DNA of 64,000 nt from Flavobacteriales bacterium (lineage in GTDB: Bacteria; Bacteroidota; Bacteroidia; Flavobacteriales; Flavobacteriaceae). The position numbers and the translations under genes were made by a program. Within the stretch, counting starts at the first letter, position 1, and every line of letters starts with the position of its first letter. Where the stretch lies: assembly GCA_004213995.1 (NCBI GenBank), contig SGZJ01000001.1:62001-126000 (forward strand). Reading direction: 5' to 3'. Below, piece by piece: positions 1 through 10,792 of this stretch. The notes beneath the pieces are model-generated. The model did not search any database, was not told where the DNA came from, and saw only the letters and a program-made list of their open reading frames with translations.

Positions 1-1722
1 AATTTCGTTAATTTCTAACAAATTTAAAACTTTTTTAGTGTATTTCTCGTATTTATCGCTAATACTAAGAATTGCAACCTGTTCAGGTATTAACCAAATA
101 GGTAAATTACCTGCTGTATTCTCTAATAAAATTGCAATGAATCTTTCCAAGCTTCCAAATGGAGCTCTATGTATCATTACGGGCCTGTGTGGTAGGTTGT
201 CACTACCTTTGTAGTCTAGTTTAAACCTCTCAGGTAGATTGTAATCAACTTGAATAGTACCTAATTGCCATTCTCTGTCAAGTGCATCCTTAACCATAAA
301 GTCAAGTTTAGGTCCATAAAATGCAGCCTCTCCTTTTTCAATTTTATATTTTAAATTTTTATCTTTTACAGCTTTTAAAATTGCATTTTCAGATTTTTCC
401 CAAACTTCATCACTACCAATGTATTTTTCAGATTTTTCAGGGTCTCTTAATGAAACTTGAGCTGTAAAATTATTAAATCCTAGAGATCTAAAAACATAAA
501 GAACCAAATCAATAACATTTTTAAATTCTTCGTTTAGCTGATCTTCTGTACAAAATATGTGCGCATCGTCTTGTGTAAAACCTCTTACTCTAGTAAGACC
601 ATGTAATTCTCCACTTTGTTCATATCTGTAAACAGTACCAAATTCAGCATATCTAACAGGTAGATCTTTGTAACTAAATTTAAAGGAGTTATAAATTTCG
701 CAATGATGAGGACAATTCATAGGCTTCAATAGAAACTCTTCATTTTCTTTAGGAGTTCCAATTGGTTGGAAACTATCTTCACCATATTTTTCATAGTGAC
801 CTGAGGTTATATATAATTCTTTTTGACCAATGTGGGGAGTAATAACCATCTCATATCCAGCTTTCTTTTGAGCATCCTTTAAAAAGTTTTCTAACCTTGA
901 TCTTAGTTCAGTTCCTTTTGGTAGCCATAGGGGTAATCCTAATCCAACTTTTGGAGAAAATGTAAATAAGCCTAATTGTTTGCCAATTTTTCTATGATCT
1001 CTTTTTTTAGCTTCTTCTAAGTTTTCCAAGTACTCATTTAGTAGCTTTTGTTTTGGAAATGATATTCCATAGACTCTTGTTAATTGCTTGTTTTTTTCAT
1101 CTGCTCTCCAGTACGCACCAGCTACACTTAATAATTTAAAAGCCTTAACGATTCCAGTATTGGGAATATGTCCACCTTTACATAAATCTGTAAAATTTGA
1201 ATGATCACAAAATGTTATTTCACCATCAGTAAGATTTTTTATAAGTTCAACTTTATATTCGTTTTTCTCCGATAAATAAAATTTTAAAGCATCACTTTTA
1301 CTCACTGATCTCATATTAAAATCGTGTTTTCCTCTGGCTATCTCAAGCATTTTAGATTCTATATTTTTAAAATCTTTTTCAGAAATTGATTTGTCTCCAA
1401 AATCAACATCATAATAAAATCCTTTATCAATTGCTGGCCCTATAGTAAGTTTAGCGCCTTTATAAAGTTCTTGAATAGCTTGTGCTAGAATGTGAGAAGA
1501 AGAGTGCCAAAATGCTTTCTTTCCGTTTTTATTATCCCAAGTATAAAGTTCTAAGGATCCATCACAATCTAAACATGTAGTAGTTTCAATAATTATATCA
1601 TTGAATTTCGCAGAAATCACGTTTCTAGAAAAACCCTCGCTTATACTTTTGGCTACACCTAAAACAGAAATTCCTTTCGGAAAACTTTTTTTTGAACCAT
1701 CTTTAAGTGTGATATTAATCAT
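1..1722 (-). CDS. thrS: Threonyl-tRNA synthetase, 3' end cut off by window edge
   Basis: Charges tRNA-Thr with threonine in the cytoplasm. Reading leftwards from an ATG at 1722 the frame stays open to base 1, giving 574 residues of a family that is usually about 640 long, so roughly the last 70 residues (most of the anticodon-binding domain) lie outside. Visible in order are the TGS domain (about 1-60), the editing domain with its HxxxH zinc motif at residues 73-77, the class II core with the zinc cysteine in MNCPHH (Cys337), and motif 3 (APFGSLERF) near residue 520. It lies 54 bp downstream of the small membrane protein gene and may be read from the icd-murQ transcript; no TAnnTTTG box is seen in that gap. 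Nothing looks broken. Confidence 0.97.
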   Translation of the reverse strand, partial: MINITLKDGSKKSFPKGISVLGVAKSISEGFSRNVISAKFNDIIIETTTCLDCDGSLELYTWDNKNGKKAFWHSSSHILAQAIQELYKGAKLTIGPAIDKGFYYDVDFGDKSISEKDFKNIESKMLEIARGKHDFNMRSVSKSDALKFYLSEKNEYKVELIKNLTDGEITFCDHSNFTDLCKGGHIPNTGIVKAFKLLSVAGAYWRADEKNKQLTRVYGISFPKQKLLNEYLENLEEAKKRDHRKIGKQLGLFTFSPKVGLGLPLWLPKGTELRSRLENFLKDAQKKAGYEMVITPHIGQKELYITSGHYEKYGEDSFQPIGTPKENEEFLLKPMNCPHHCEIYNSFKFSYKDLPVRYAEFGTVYRYEQSGELHGLTRVRGFTQDDAHIFCTEDQLNEEFKNVIDLVLYVFRSLGFNNFTAQVSLRDPEKSEKYIGSDEVWEKSENAILKAVKDKNLKYKIEKGEAAFYGPKLDFMVKDALDREWQLGTIQVDYNLPERFKLDYKGSDNLPHRPVMIHRAPFGSLERFIAILLENTAGNLPIWLIPEQVAILSISDKYEKYTKKVLNLLEINEI

Positions 1723-1776
1723 AAAAATTCTTTAAAAGAGTAAATATAATTTTATAATCTTATTTAATATAATTTA

Positions 1777-2049
1777 TTATCTAACATTTTTGTTAAAAAT
1801 ATAATCTCCTATCTTTTTTATACCTGTATATATTAATATAATAGCTAATACACAAACTAAAACTCCTAAAATGGAGTAAAGATTAACTAAACCTTTAGAT
1901 TTTACAAATCCAATTTGAATCAATATTGGTCCGCTAATAATTGTAATTAAAGAAACACATAAAAGTTGAATACCTGTGTAAAGTTTTTTTAGTCTTAACT
2001 CATTTCTTTTGGGTAAATTTTCTATTATTTTTTTGTGAGTTTTATTCAT
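1777..2049 (-). CDS. Small two-helix membrane protein (DUF6095-like)
   Basis: About 90 residues with a charged N-terminus and two hydrophobic segments (about residues 24-46 and 55-77 from this start), so an inner-membrane protein of unknown function. Length, topology and position beside murQ match the flavobacterial DUF6095 family, which is a recognition from memory and not proven here. A longer reading from an ATG at 2091 would overlap murQ by 50 bp; I chose the ATG at 2049, which overlaps the murQ stop by 8 bp and keeps the conserved-looking part. Probably co-transcribed and translationally coupled with murQ. Confidence 0.7.
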   Translation of the reverse strand: MNKTHKKIIENLPKRNELRLKKLYTGIQLLCVSLITIISGPILIQIGFVKSKGLVNLYSILGVLVCVLAIILIYTGIKKIGDYIFNKNVR

Positions 2050-2857
2050 TATATTTTTCAATTGCTTTTCTAACACTTCCATGTTTTCCAATCAGTTTTT
2101 TAGCATCTGAGTAAGATATGTTTAGTGAGCTAATCACCATATTGATCGCTCTTTCTATAAGTTTATTATTAGAAAGCTGCATATCAATCATTAAATTACC
2201 TTTCACCTTACCTAATTTAATCATTACCGATGTGCTTATCATGTTTAAAACCATTTTCTGAGCAGTACCAGCCTTCATTCTTGAACTTCCAGTTATATAC
2301 TCTGGGCCAACAATTATTTCTATGGCAAATTTGGATACCTTTGCTAATGGACTGTTTTTATTACAAGTAATGCAAGCTGTAGAAATATTATTTTTATTAC
2401 ATTCATTAATTGCGTTTATTACATATGGGGTAGTTCCAGATGCTGCAATTCCTATTACAAGATCTTTCTGATTAATTTTTTTTTCTTTCAGGTCAAGCCA
2501 ACCTTGATTTGTTGAATCTTCTGCAAATTCTTGAGAGTTTCTTATAGCTTTATCTCCTCCAGCAATTACACCAATAACAAGATTATTATCCACTCCAAAT
2601 GTAGGAGGGCACTCTGAAGCATCTAAAATCCCCATTCTACCACTGGTCCCTGAACCTATATAAAACAGCCTTCCATTGTTTTTAAGACATTTTATGGCTT
2701 CATGAATAACTATTGCTATTGAATCTAATTCTTTATTAATATTTTGAGCAACACTATTGTCCTCAAAATTAATTTCTTTTAATATTAAATCAATAGATTT
2801 ATTTTCAATAGAGTTATACTTTGAATTTTGTTCTGTTATTTTAATAAATTTATTCAA
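2042..2857 (-). CDS. murQ: N-acetylmuramic acid 6-phosphate etherase
   Basis: Cleaves the lactyl ether of MurNAc-6-phosphate to GlcNAc-6-phosphate and D-lactate in peptidoglycan recycling; cytoplasmic. The 271-residue protein is somewhat shorter than the usual ~300. It carries the SIS-domain hallmark IGSGTSGRMGILDASECPP (about residues 67-85), which includes a catalytic glutamate, and a second acidic motif (EFAEDS) where the family has its other active-site glutamate. The gene starts 7 bp after the icd stop and overlaps the small membrane protein gene, so it looks like the middle gene of an icd-murQ-small-protein unit. No anhydro-MurNAc kinase is visible in the window. Confidence 0.95.
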   Translation of the reverse strand: MNKFIKITEQNSKYNSIENKSIDLILKEINFEDNSVAQNINKELDSIAIVIHEAIKCLKNNGRLFYIGSGTSGRMGILDASECPPTFGVDNNLVIGVIAGGDKAIRNSQEFAEDSTNQGWLDLKEKKINQKDLVIGIAASGTTPYVINAINECNKNNISTACITCNKNSPLAKVSKFAIEIIVGPEYITGSSRMKAGTAQKMVLNMISTSVMIKLGKVKGNLMIDMQLSNNKLIERAINMVISSLNISYSDAKKLIGKHGSVRKAIEKYNE

Positions 2858-2864
2858 TAGTATC

Positions 2865-5093
<2,229 letters not shown>

Positions 5094-5137
5094 TTATTTC
5101 TGCTGATTTAACGTTATGGGTATTTTTTTTAATCAAA

Positions 5138-5145
5138 CAAATATA
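5138..5145 (-). promoter_or_regulatory. -7 promoter box for icd
   Basis: The minus strand reads TATATTTG, an exact match to the Bacteroidota -7 consensus TAnnTTTG, about 45 bp upstream of the icd start. There is no clear TTG at the -33 position, only an AT-rich stretch, so the call rests on the -7 box and its placement just after the terminator. Confidence 0.55.
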
Positions 5146-5189
5146 TGAATTGCCTTTCTAAAAATTCTAATAAATATCAATTTACTATT

Positions 5190-5240
5190 AAAAAACAAAA
5201 GCCATATTATTACAGATAAATCTGAACTAATATGGCTTTT
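5190..5240 (-). terminator. Rho-independent terminator after the candidate RNA
   Basis: GCCATATTA at 5201-5209 pairs perfectly with TAATATGGC at 5228-5236, with an inner CAGA/TCTG stem. On the minus strand the hairpin is followed by TTTTGTTTTTT. It ends any transcript coming from rplS or from the promoter at 5655-5684 before icd. On the plus strand the hairpin is followed only by TTTT. Confidence 0.85.
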
Positions 5241-5649
5241 TATGAATTCGAATTTCAGTGGTATTTCAACCAATTATTTTCAAGCTTGCACTTTTCAATA
5301 ATTTTGAGGTATTCGACTCAATTGAAACATAAAGTAGTGTACTTTAGATTGCTCTTTGGTACCTTTATATCTCAGTTTAATTACAAGGTTATTCCTATTT
5401 AAGTATTTTATTTAATGCTAGTGGCTATAAATAAGCTTATTTAGGTTTTAAGTTTGTGTCCAGGCTTTCGCTGTGAATTTTAACTTTCATTTTTTCGGAT
5501 TTTACATGCTAGACTTGCGTTAAGTTTAGTAAACTTCCTCAAGATCTAAGAGATAAATCTCTTTTTAGATCGTAACCAGGTAATTGTTTCAAAGAACGTC
5601 TTTACAGAATCAATCATTTCGTAAACGAAACTGCATTAAGCCATGATTC
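5196..5649 (-). ncRNA. Candidate structured non-coding RNA of about 450 nt, unassigned
   Basis: The 657-bp gap between rplS and icd has no plausible protein gene, yet it is bracketed by a perfect-spacing promoter (5655-5684) and a strong terminator (5190-5240), both on the minus strand. The transcript would be rich in hairpins: CAGAATCA/TGATTCTG near the 5' end enclosing TTTCG-TTTA-CGAAA; GATCTAA with inner AGAGAT/ATCTCT; AAGTTT-ACT-AAACTT; the palindrome TAAATAAGCTTATTTA; AAAGTA-CAC-TACTTT; and TGGT-TGAAAT-ACCA. I could not match it to RNase P RNA (no GAGGAAAGTCC core), tmRNA (no tag frame, T-arm or CCA end) or 6S RNA. It could also be a long regulatory leader of icd, although icd appears to have its own promoter after the terminator. 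Confidence 0.6.
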
Positions 5650-5654
5650 TGACT

Positions 5655-5684
5655 CTAAAGTATAATATGATTTTAAATAAACAA
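5655..5684 (-). promoter_or_regulatory. Promoter of the candidate RNA
   Basis: On the minus strand TTG (5684-5682), exactly 19 bp, then TACTTTAG (5662-5655). Apart from one base in the -7 box this matches the Bacteroidota sigma-A promoter. It lies 67 bp downstream of the rplS stop codon and points into the gene-free region. Predicted transcript start is about 5648-5650. Confidence 0.7.
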
Positions 5685-5750
5685 GAAAAATTACAATAAA
5701 GATCTTAACTATTTGTAAACCAGTCTTATTAACAAATGTTTATAAACTGT

Positions 5751-6104
5751 TTACTTTCTTCTTACTTCTTTTATTCTTGCTTTTTTACCTGTAAGATTTC
5801 TAAAGTAGAAAATTCTTGCTCTTCTGACCTTACCAGCCTTATTTACTTCAATTTTTTGCAATGCAGGTAAGTTAATTGGGAATATTCTTTCAACACCAAT
5901 AGATCCAGACATTTTTCTAATTGTAAATGTTTCAGAACTACCACTACCTCTTTTTTGGAGTACAACTCCTCTAAAGAACTGTGTTCTAGTTTTATTACCT
6001 TCTTTAATTTCGTAATAAACAGTTATTGTATCACCAGCTCCAAAGTCTGGGAAAGTATTTTTTGGAACAAACTCGTCTTGTACAAATTTTACTAATGAAC
6101 TCAT
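5751..6104 (-). CDS. rplS: 50S ribosomal protein L19
   Basis: Ribosomal protein at the 30S-50S interface. The 117-residue product has the family core: GDTITVYYEIKEGNKTRTQ near residues 24-42, FRGVVLQKRGSGSSETFTIRK and the basic C-terminus ending ARIKEVRRK. The length is normal. It has a perfect promoter 72-101 bp upstream (6176-6205). trmD lies upstream on the same strand, the common trmD-rplS order. Confidence 0.98.
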   Translation of the reverse strand: MSSLVKFVQDEFVPKNTFPDFGAGDTITVYYEIKEGNKTRTQFFRGVVLQKRGSGSSETFTIRKMSGSIGVERIFPINLPALQKIEVNKAGKVRRARIFYFRNLTGKKARIKEVRRK

Positions 6105-6175
6105 TTTATTTAATTTTAAAATTATTCTGAGACAACATGAACGATTATCGTTGAGAGGTTAGCTCGAATTGGCTG

Positions 6176-6205
6176 CAAAAATAAACATTAATTAATAACA
6201 TGCAA
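6176..6205 (-). promoter_or_regulatory. Promoter of rplS
   Basis: On the minus strand TTG (6205-6203), 19 bp, TATTTTTG (6183-6176), a complete match to TTG-N19-TAnnTTTG. It leaves a leader of roughly 65 nt before the rplS start codon at 6104, a likely place for ribosomal-protein feedback, though I see no recognised motif. Confidence 0.8.
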
Positions 6206-6233
6206 TATTTAAGGGTTATTTATCTTTATTTTT

Positions 6234-6908
6234 TTAATCATTAATATCTGGTCTTTTTTTTAATGTAACCTCAAAAGCTTTTTCTTCTCTCCATTTTTCA
6301 ATTTTAGGAAAATCTCCACTTAATAGTACATCAGGTACTTTCCATCCATTATAGTCTCTTGGCCTTGTATATATTGGTGGAGCTAATAGATTATCTTGAA
6401 ATGAATCTGTTAATGCAGATGTTTCATTACTTAACACTCCAGGTATTAATCTTATTATAGAATCGCACAAGACTGCAGCAGCTAATTCTCCGCCGGTTAA
6501 TACATAATCACCGATGGATATTTCTTTTGTAATTAAATGATCCCTAACACGCTGATCAACCCCTTTGTAGTGACCACAGAGAATTATAATATTTTTTAAT
6601 AAGGACAATTTGTTCGAAATTTTTTGATTTAAATTTTCACCATCCGGAGACAAGTATATGATTTGATCATAATGGCGTTCATTTTTTAATTTATTGATAC
6701 ATTTATCAATTGGTTCAATCATCATCACCATACCAGCTCCACCACCAAATTGGTTATCATCAATAGTTTTGTAATTATCTTTTGTGAAGTCTCTTAAATT
6801 ATGAATGTGTAAATCAACTAGCTTTAAATCTATACTTTTTTTAAGCATAGATGACTCAAAAGGGCTTTTAAGTAAATCTGGTAAGGCAGTTATTATATCA
6901 ATTCTCAT
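6234..6908 (-). CDS. trmD: tRNA (guanine-37-N1)-methyltransferase
   Basis: Methylates G37 of tRNAs to prevent frameshifting. 224 residues, with the SPOUT trefoil-knot signatures: [10 protein letters not shown] near residues 54-63, [25 protein letters not shown] near residues 110-124, and [13 protein letters not shown] near residues 131-143. The length is near the usual 225-250. It lies 34 bp after the HtrA-like gene and before rplS on the same strand. No TAnnTTTG box is seen in the short gap, so it may be read through from the protease gene. Confidence 0.97.
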   Translation of the reverse strand: MRIDIITALPDLLKSPFESSMLKKSIDLKLVDLHIHNLRDFTKDNYKTIDDNQFGGGAGMVMMIEPIDKCINKLKNERHYDQIIYLSPDGENLNQKISNKLSLLKNIIILCGHYKGVDQRVRDHLITKEISIGDYVLTGGELAAAVLCDSIIRLIPGVLSNETSALTDSFQDNLLAPPIYTRPRDYNGWKVPDVLLSGDFPKIEKWREEKAFEVTLKKRPDIND

Positions 6909-6942
6909 AGTTCGAAGATATCACTAATAATTTAAAAGTTTT

Positions 6943-8355
6943 TTATCTAAAATTAAATCTTTCCATTTCCCCATTACTATTAATTATTTCTATTCTAAGG
7001 GGGTCATAATTATTCATGTCATTTAAAATATTTTGAACATCACTAATTGATTTAATATCAACTCCATTAATACTATTTATTATATTTCCTATCTCAATTC
7101 CGTAGTCTCTCCAATACTTTTCATATCGTTTGTTAAAGTCAGATATTTTTACACCACTGGATTTATTATATTTTTTTAGTTCTTCTTCAGACAAGTTCTT
7201 TAAAATCCCAATAACATTAAATGAAATTCTTTCATTTTTATTTAATCTTACTTTTATTTTTTTTCTTTTGTTATCACTCACTAAATGAACCATTACCAAA
7301 TCATTAGGTCTTTTTGTACTTAAATATCCTTTGAGATCAGAAAATTTTGAAATTTTTATTTCATCTATAAATTTAATAATATCTCCTTTTTTTATACCAG
7401 CTAAATCTGCTCCAGAATATTTTTCAACTGAATTTATATAAAAACCTTCAATTTCGTCGGTTGAAAATTCTTTAGCAATACTGTTATTTAGTGCTGTTCC
7501 AGTAACTCCTAGGAATCCATTTTGAACAATTCCAAACTCCATTAAATCTTCGATAACTTTCTTTGCAATATTACTGGGTACTGCAAATGAGTAACCAATA
7601 TAGGAACCAGTTTGTGACTGAATTGCAGTATTTATACCTATTAATTGCCCTTGAGTATTTACCAATGCACCACCTGAATTTCCTGGATTAACTGCAGCGT
7701 CGGTTTGAATAAATGATTGAGTTGTTCTTCCTGTTGGATCTAAGTTTCTGGCTTTTGCACTAATTATTCCTGCAGTTACTGTTGATGTCAAATTGAATGG
7801 ATTTCCAATAGCTAATACCCATTCCCCAATCTTGGTTGCATCACTATCACCAAATATTGCATAGGGTAATTCATTTTCAGTTTCTACTTTTAATAATGCA
7901 ATATCATTTTGCTCATCACTACCAATTAATTTAGCTTCAAATTCTTTATTGTCATTTGTCGTAATTAGAATTTTTTCAGCTTTATCAATGACATGTGCAT
8001 TAGTTATAATATACCCATCAGCAGAGACAATGACTCCAGAACCTGTGCCAATTTGCATTTCATCTTGCTTTCTACCAAACATTAAATCCTCTAGACTAAT
8101 TCTATCAGAACTAGAAAGAGAGTTTTTGACATGAACTACAGAGTTAATTGTATTTTCAGCTATTTCTACAAAATCTGGCCTTTCTTGTAATAAGCTTGGA
8201 GAGTTTAATACATTATTTATTGGTAACTGCTCAGTTAAGACAAGATTACTTATGTTTTTTTCTTTATAATCCTCTAAGATTATTTTTTCATATAGATAAA
8301 TAGCCATTATTCCTCCAATAATAGAAGATGATAAAATTAATAAATACTTTTTCAT
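6943..8355 (-). CDS. HtrA/DegP-family periplasmic serine protease
   Basis: Envelope quality-control protease and chaperone. A hydrophobic N-terminus (residues about 3-22) serves as signal or anchor. The trypsin-like domain shows the full triad: His121 in ITNAHVID, Asp151 in QNDIALLKV and Ser227 in NPGNSGGAL. Two PDZ domains follow (about 275-370 and 380-470), the second ending in a short hydrophobic strand. 470 residues is typical for DegP/DegQ. The promoter is uncertain: TCTATTTG at 8395-8402 on the minus strand resembles a -7 box. Which of the DegP/DegQ/DegS subtypes it is cannot be told. Confidence 0.95.
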   Translation of the reverse strand: MKKYLLILSSSIIGGIMAIYLYEKIILEDYKEKNISNLVLTEQLPINNVLNSPSLLQERPDFVEIAENTINSVVHVKNSLSSSDRISLEDLMFGRKQDEMQIGTGSGVIVSADGYIITNAHVIDKAEKILITTNDNKEFEAKLIGSDEQNDIALLKVETENELPYAIFGDSDATKIGEWVLAIGNPFNLTSTVTAGIISAKARNLDPTGRTTQSFIQTDAAVNPGNSGGALVNTQGQLIGINTAIQSQTGSYIGYSFAVPSNIAKKVIEDLMEFGIVQNGFLGVTGTALNNSIAKEFSTDEIEGFYINSVEKYSGADLAGIKKGDIIKFIDEIKISKFSDLKGYLSTKRPNDLVMVHLVSDNKRKKIKVRLNKNERISFNVIGILKNLSEEELKKYNKSSGVKISDFNKRYEKYWRDYGIEIGNIINSINGVDIKSISDVQNILNDMNNYDPLRIEIINSNGEMERFNFR

Positions 8356-8452
8356 ATTAATTGTTTAACAATAGATTAAAATTAAAATAAATTGCAAATA
8401 GATCTAAACCTTTTAACGTTCATTTAACAATTATAATTAATACTGTATTTTA

Positions 8453-8460
8453 TATATTTG
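8453..8460 (+). promoter_or_regulatory. -7 box giving a near-leaderless dapF mRNA
   Basis: TATATTTG, an exact TAnnTTTG, preceded after 19 bp by TTA at 8431-8433. It ends only 6 nt before the dapF ATG at 8467, so transcription should start at or just beside the start codon. The upstream in-frame TTG at 8458 is part of this box and is not a start codon. Confidence 0.65.
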
Positions 8461-8466
8461 TCATTA

Positions 8467-9237
8467 ATGATAGCTGAGTTTTACAAATATCACGGAACTG
8501 GTAACGATTTTGTTTTAATTGACAATAGGTCCCTAGGTTTTGATAAAAATAATATAAAATTTATTTCCAAAATATGTTCTAGACATACAGGAGTAGGAGC
8601 TGACGGTTTAATTCTTTTAGAGAATGATAATCAATATGATTTTAAAATGATTTATTTCAATTCTGACGGAAAACAAACTAGTATGTGTGGTAATGGTGGG
8701 AGATGTATTATTTCGTTTGCTAATAAGTTGAATATTATTGATAATAAAGCTACTTTTTCGGCAATTGATGGTATACACGAAGGAATAATTAATAAGGACA
8801 TTATTAAAATTAAAATGAATAAAGTCTCTATCATTCATGAAGCCCATAATGGGTGTATATTAGATACAGGTTCTCCACATTTTGTTAAGTTTTGCAAATC
8901 AATTAATAACATCAATGTTTTTGAATCCGGAAGAGAATTAAGAAATAATAAAGAAATAAGTGAAGACGGTATTAATATAAATTTCACTGAGATAATTGAT
9001 AATTTTTCAATTAAAGTTAGGACATATGAACGTGGAGTTGAGAACGAAACTCTATCTTGTGGCACTGGAGTTATAGCTTCAGCATTGTCAGCTTACAGTA
9101 AAGGTCTTGTAGATACAAATAGAATTAAGATAAATACCTTAGGTGGCGAATTATTTGTGTCGTTCAAGTTTAATAGTGTTTATGACAATATATGGCTAGA
9201 AGGTCCAGCAATTGAAGTATTTAAAGGATATATATGA
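8467..9237 (+). CDS. dapF: Diaminopimelate epimerase
   Basis: Converts LL- to meso-diaminopimelate for lysine and peptidoglycan synthesis. 256 residues from the ATG at 8467; an earlier TTG at 8458 falls inside the -7 box, so I reject it. The two catalytic cysteines are in SMCGNGGRC (Cys74) and LSCGTGV (Cys198), and the N-terminus has the family signature FYKYHGTGNDF. First gene of a plus-strand unit: the acetyltransferase start overlaps its stop by 4 bp (ATGA) and mltG follows. dapA of the same pathway lies at 22.5 kb. Confidence 0.97.
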   Translation: MIAEFYKYHGTGNDFVLIDNRSLGFDKNNIKFISKICSRHTGVGADGLILLENDNQYDFKMIYFNSDGKQTSMCGNGGRCIISFANKLNIIDNKATFSAIDGIHEGIINKDIIKIKMNKVSIIHEAHNGCILDTGSPHFVKFCKSINNINVFESGRELRNNKEISEDGININFTEIIDNFSIKVRTYERGVENETLSCGTGVIASALSAYSKGLVDTNRIKINTLGGELFVSFKFNSVYDNIWLEGPAIEVFKGYI

Positions 9238-9755
9238 ACTCGTTAAAAGGAAAAAACATATTCTTAAGAGCCTTAGAATTGGAGGATATTAACTATTTAT
9301 TTTCAATAGAGAATAACGAAAAGTATTGGAGCATTAGTGATTCTCAAATCCCTTTCTCAAAATATTTGTTAAACAGATATTTGAAAAATTCAGATATGGA
9401 TATTTATGAAGCAAAACAACTTCGATTAGTTATAGCTGATTTTCAAAATATTACAATTGGATTAATTGATTTATTTGATATAGATTTTAAAAATAATAGA
9501 GCTGGAGTTGCCATAATTATTAATGAAAAAATGAGAAGTAAAGGATTTGCCAAAGAAGCCTTAGAGTTGCTTATTAAGTATTCTAAAACTCACCTTTCGC
9601 TTCATCAGTTGTATTGCAATATATTAGAGGATAATACACATAGTGTCAATCTCTTTAAAAGTGTTGAATTTAAACAAGTTGGTTTAAAAAAAGATTGGAT
9701 AAAATTTGATGGAAAATATAAAAATGAACTGTTATTACAATTGATATGTACATAA
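9234..9755 (+). CDS. GNAT-family N-acetyltransferase (RimJ/RimL-like)
   Basis: 173 residues with a GNAT fold. The acetyl-CoA loop region reads NEKMRSKGFAKEALELLIKY near residues 96-115, followed by the late motif NTHSVNLFKSVEF. The opening (LKGKNIFLRALELEDI) resembles the Acetyltransf_3 (RimJ/RimL) branch, which acetylates protein N-termini or small molecules; the real substrate is unknown. It overlaps dapF by 4 bp and mltG by 10 bp, so the three are co-expressed and coupled. Confidence 0.85.
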   Translation: MNSLKGKNIFLRALELEDINYLFSIENNEKYWSISDSQIPFSKYLLNRYLKNSDMDIYEAKQLRLVIADFQNITIGLIDLFDIDFKNNRAGVAIIINEKMRSKGFAKEALELLIKYSKTHLSLHQLYCNILEDNTHSVNLFKSVEFKQVGLKKDWIKFDGKYKNELLLQLICT

Positions 9756-10789
9756 AAAAAATATTATTATTTATTTCTATTACCGGTCTTGTTATACTAT
9801 CAATTTTCTCATATTTTGTTTATGTTACCATGTTTGTTTCTAACACAAACTTTAATAATGAACTAGCTTATGTCTATGTTTACACAGATCAAACTTTTGA
9901 GGAATTAAAACAAGACCTATATCCAGTTTTAAAAAATGTAAATTCTTTTGAAAGATTGGCAAATAGAAAAGGTTATGATAAAGCATTAAAATCTGGAAAA
10001 TTTGCTATAAAAAAAGGTATGAATAATAATCAAATAATTAATACTTTTAGATCAAGCAAATTAACTGTTGATGTTATTTTTAATAATATAGATAATGAAT
10101 ATGAGCTAGCAGGTAAAATTTCTAAACAAATTGAGGCTGATAGTTTGTCATTATTAAATTCTTTTAAGGATCTAGATTTTTTTAAATCAAAAGGATTTAA
10201 TAAATATAATTACCTCTCCATTTTCCTACCCAATAGCTACAATTTTTACTGGGATACCGATGCAAACTCATTTAGATCAAGAATGTTAAAGGAATATAAT
10301 TTATTTTGGAATGATTCAAGGATGGGAAAATTAAAACAAATTGGTTTAAATCAAAGTCAGGTGATGATTTTAGCTTCAATCGTAACTCAAGAATCAAAAA
10401 TGAAAAGTGAGTTAAGAACGATTGCAGGAGTTTACATGAATAGATTAAATAATAATTGGCTTCTTCAAGCTGACCCAACCGTAAAGTATGCTGCTTATCA
10501 ATTACCAGAGTATGAAAATGAAATTATTAGAAGGATTTTATATAAGCATTTAAAAATTGATTCTAAATTTAATACTTATAAGTATAAAGGACTTCCACCT
10601 GGATTAATTTCAGTTCCAAATATAAGTTCTATAGACGCTGTTTTAAATTTTGAAAAGCATAAGTATTTTTATTTTTCTGCTGACCCTAATAATATAGGTT
10701 ACCATAATTTTTCAAGAACTTTATATGAACATAATAATAATGCAAAGAAATTCCACAAATACTTAGATTCAAAAGGAATAAAAAAATAA
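9746..10789 (+). CDS. mltG: Endolytic peptidoglycan transglycosylase MltG
   Basis: Inner-membrane YceG-family enzyme that cuts nascent glycan strands and sets their length. 347 residues: one transmembrane helix (about 5-29), a LysM-like segment, then the catalytic domain with SIVTQESKMKSELRTIAGVY, where Glu216 aligns with the E. coli catalytic glutamate, followed by NRL and QADPTVKYA. Last gene of the dapF unit; its stop lies 3 bp from the convergent methyltransferase gene, with no room for a separate terminator. Confidence 0.95.
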   Translation: MYIKKILLFISITGLVILSIFSYFVYVTMFVSNTNFNNELAYVYVYTDQTFEELKQDLYPVLKNVNSFERLANRKGYDKALKSGKFAIKKGMNNNQIINTFRSSKLTVDVIFNNIDNEYELAGKISKQIEADSLSLLNSFKDLDFFKSKGFNKYNYLSIFLPNSYNFYWDTDANSFRSRMLKEYNLFWNDSRMGKLKQIGLNQSQVMILASIVTQESKMKSELRTIAGVYMNRLNNNWLLQADPTVKYAAYQLPEYENEIIRRILYKHLKIDSKFNTYKYKGLPPGLISVPNISSIDAVLNFEKHKYFYFSADPNNIGYHNFSRTLYEHNNNAKKFHKYLDSKGIKK

Positions 10790-10792
10790 GAT

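Noticed and set aside
5281-5330. TTGAG-GTATTCGA-CTCAA stem-loop that looks like a tRNA T-arm
   Set aside because: The loop is one base too long and no acceptor, D or anticodon arms can be built around it.
5437-5490. A 17-codon reading frame (ATG to TAA, minus strand) inside the candidate RNA
   Set aside because: Very short, no supporting signal, and it overlaps predicted hairpins; more likely chance in AT-rich sequence.
5497-5515. AGTCTAGCATGTAAAATCC on the minus strand resembles the conserved tmRNA 3'-half motif around AAGCAUGUAG
   Set aside because: No tag-peptide frame ending in ALAA or similar, no T-arm and no CCA end were found around it, so a tmRNA call is not supported by eye.
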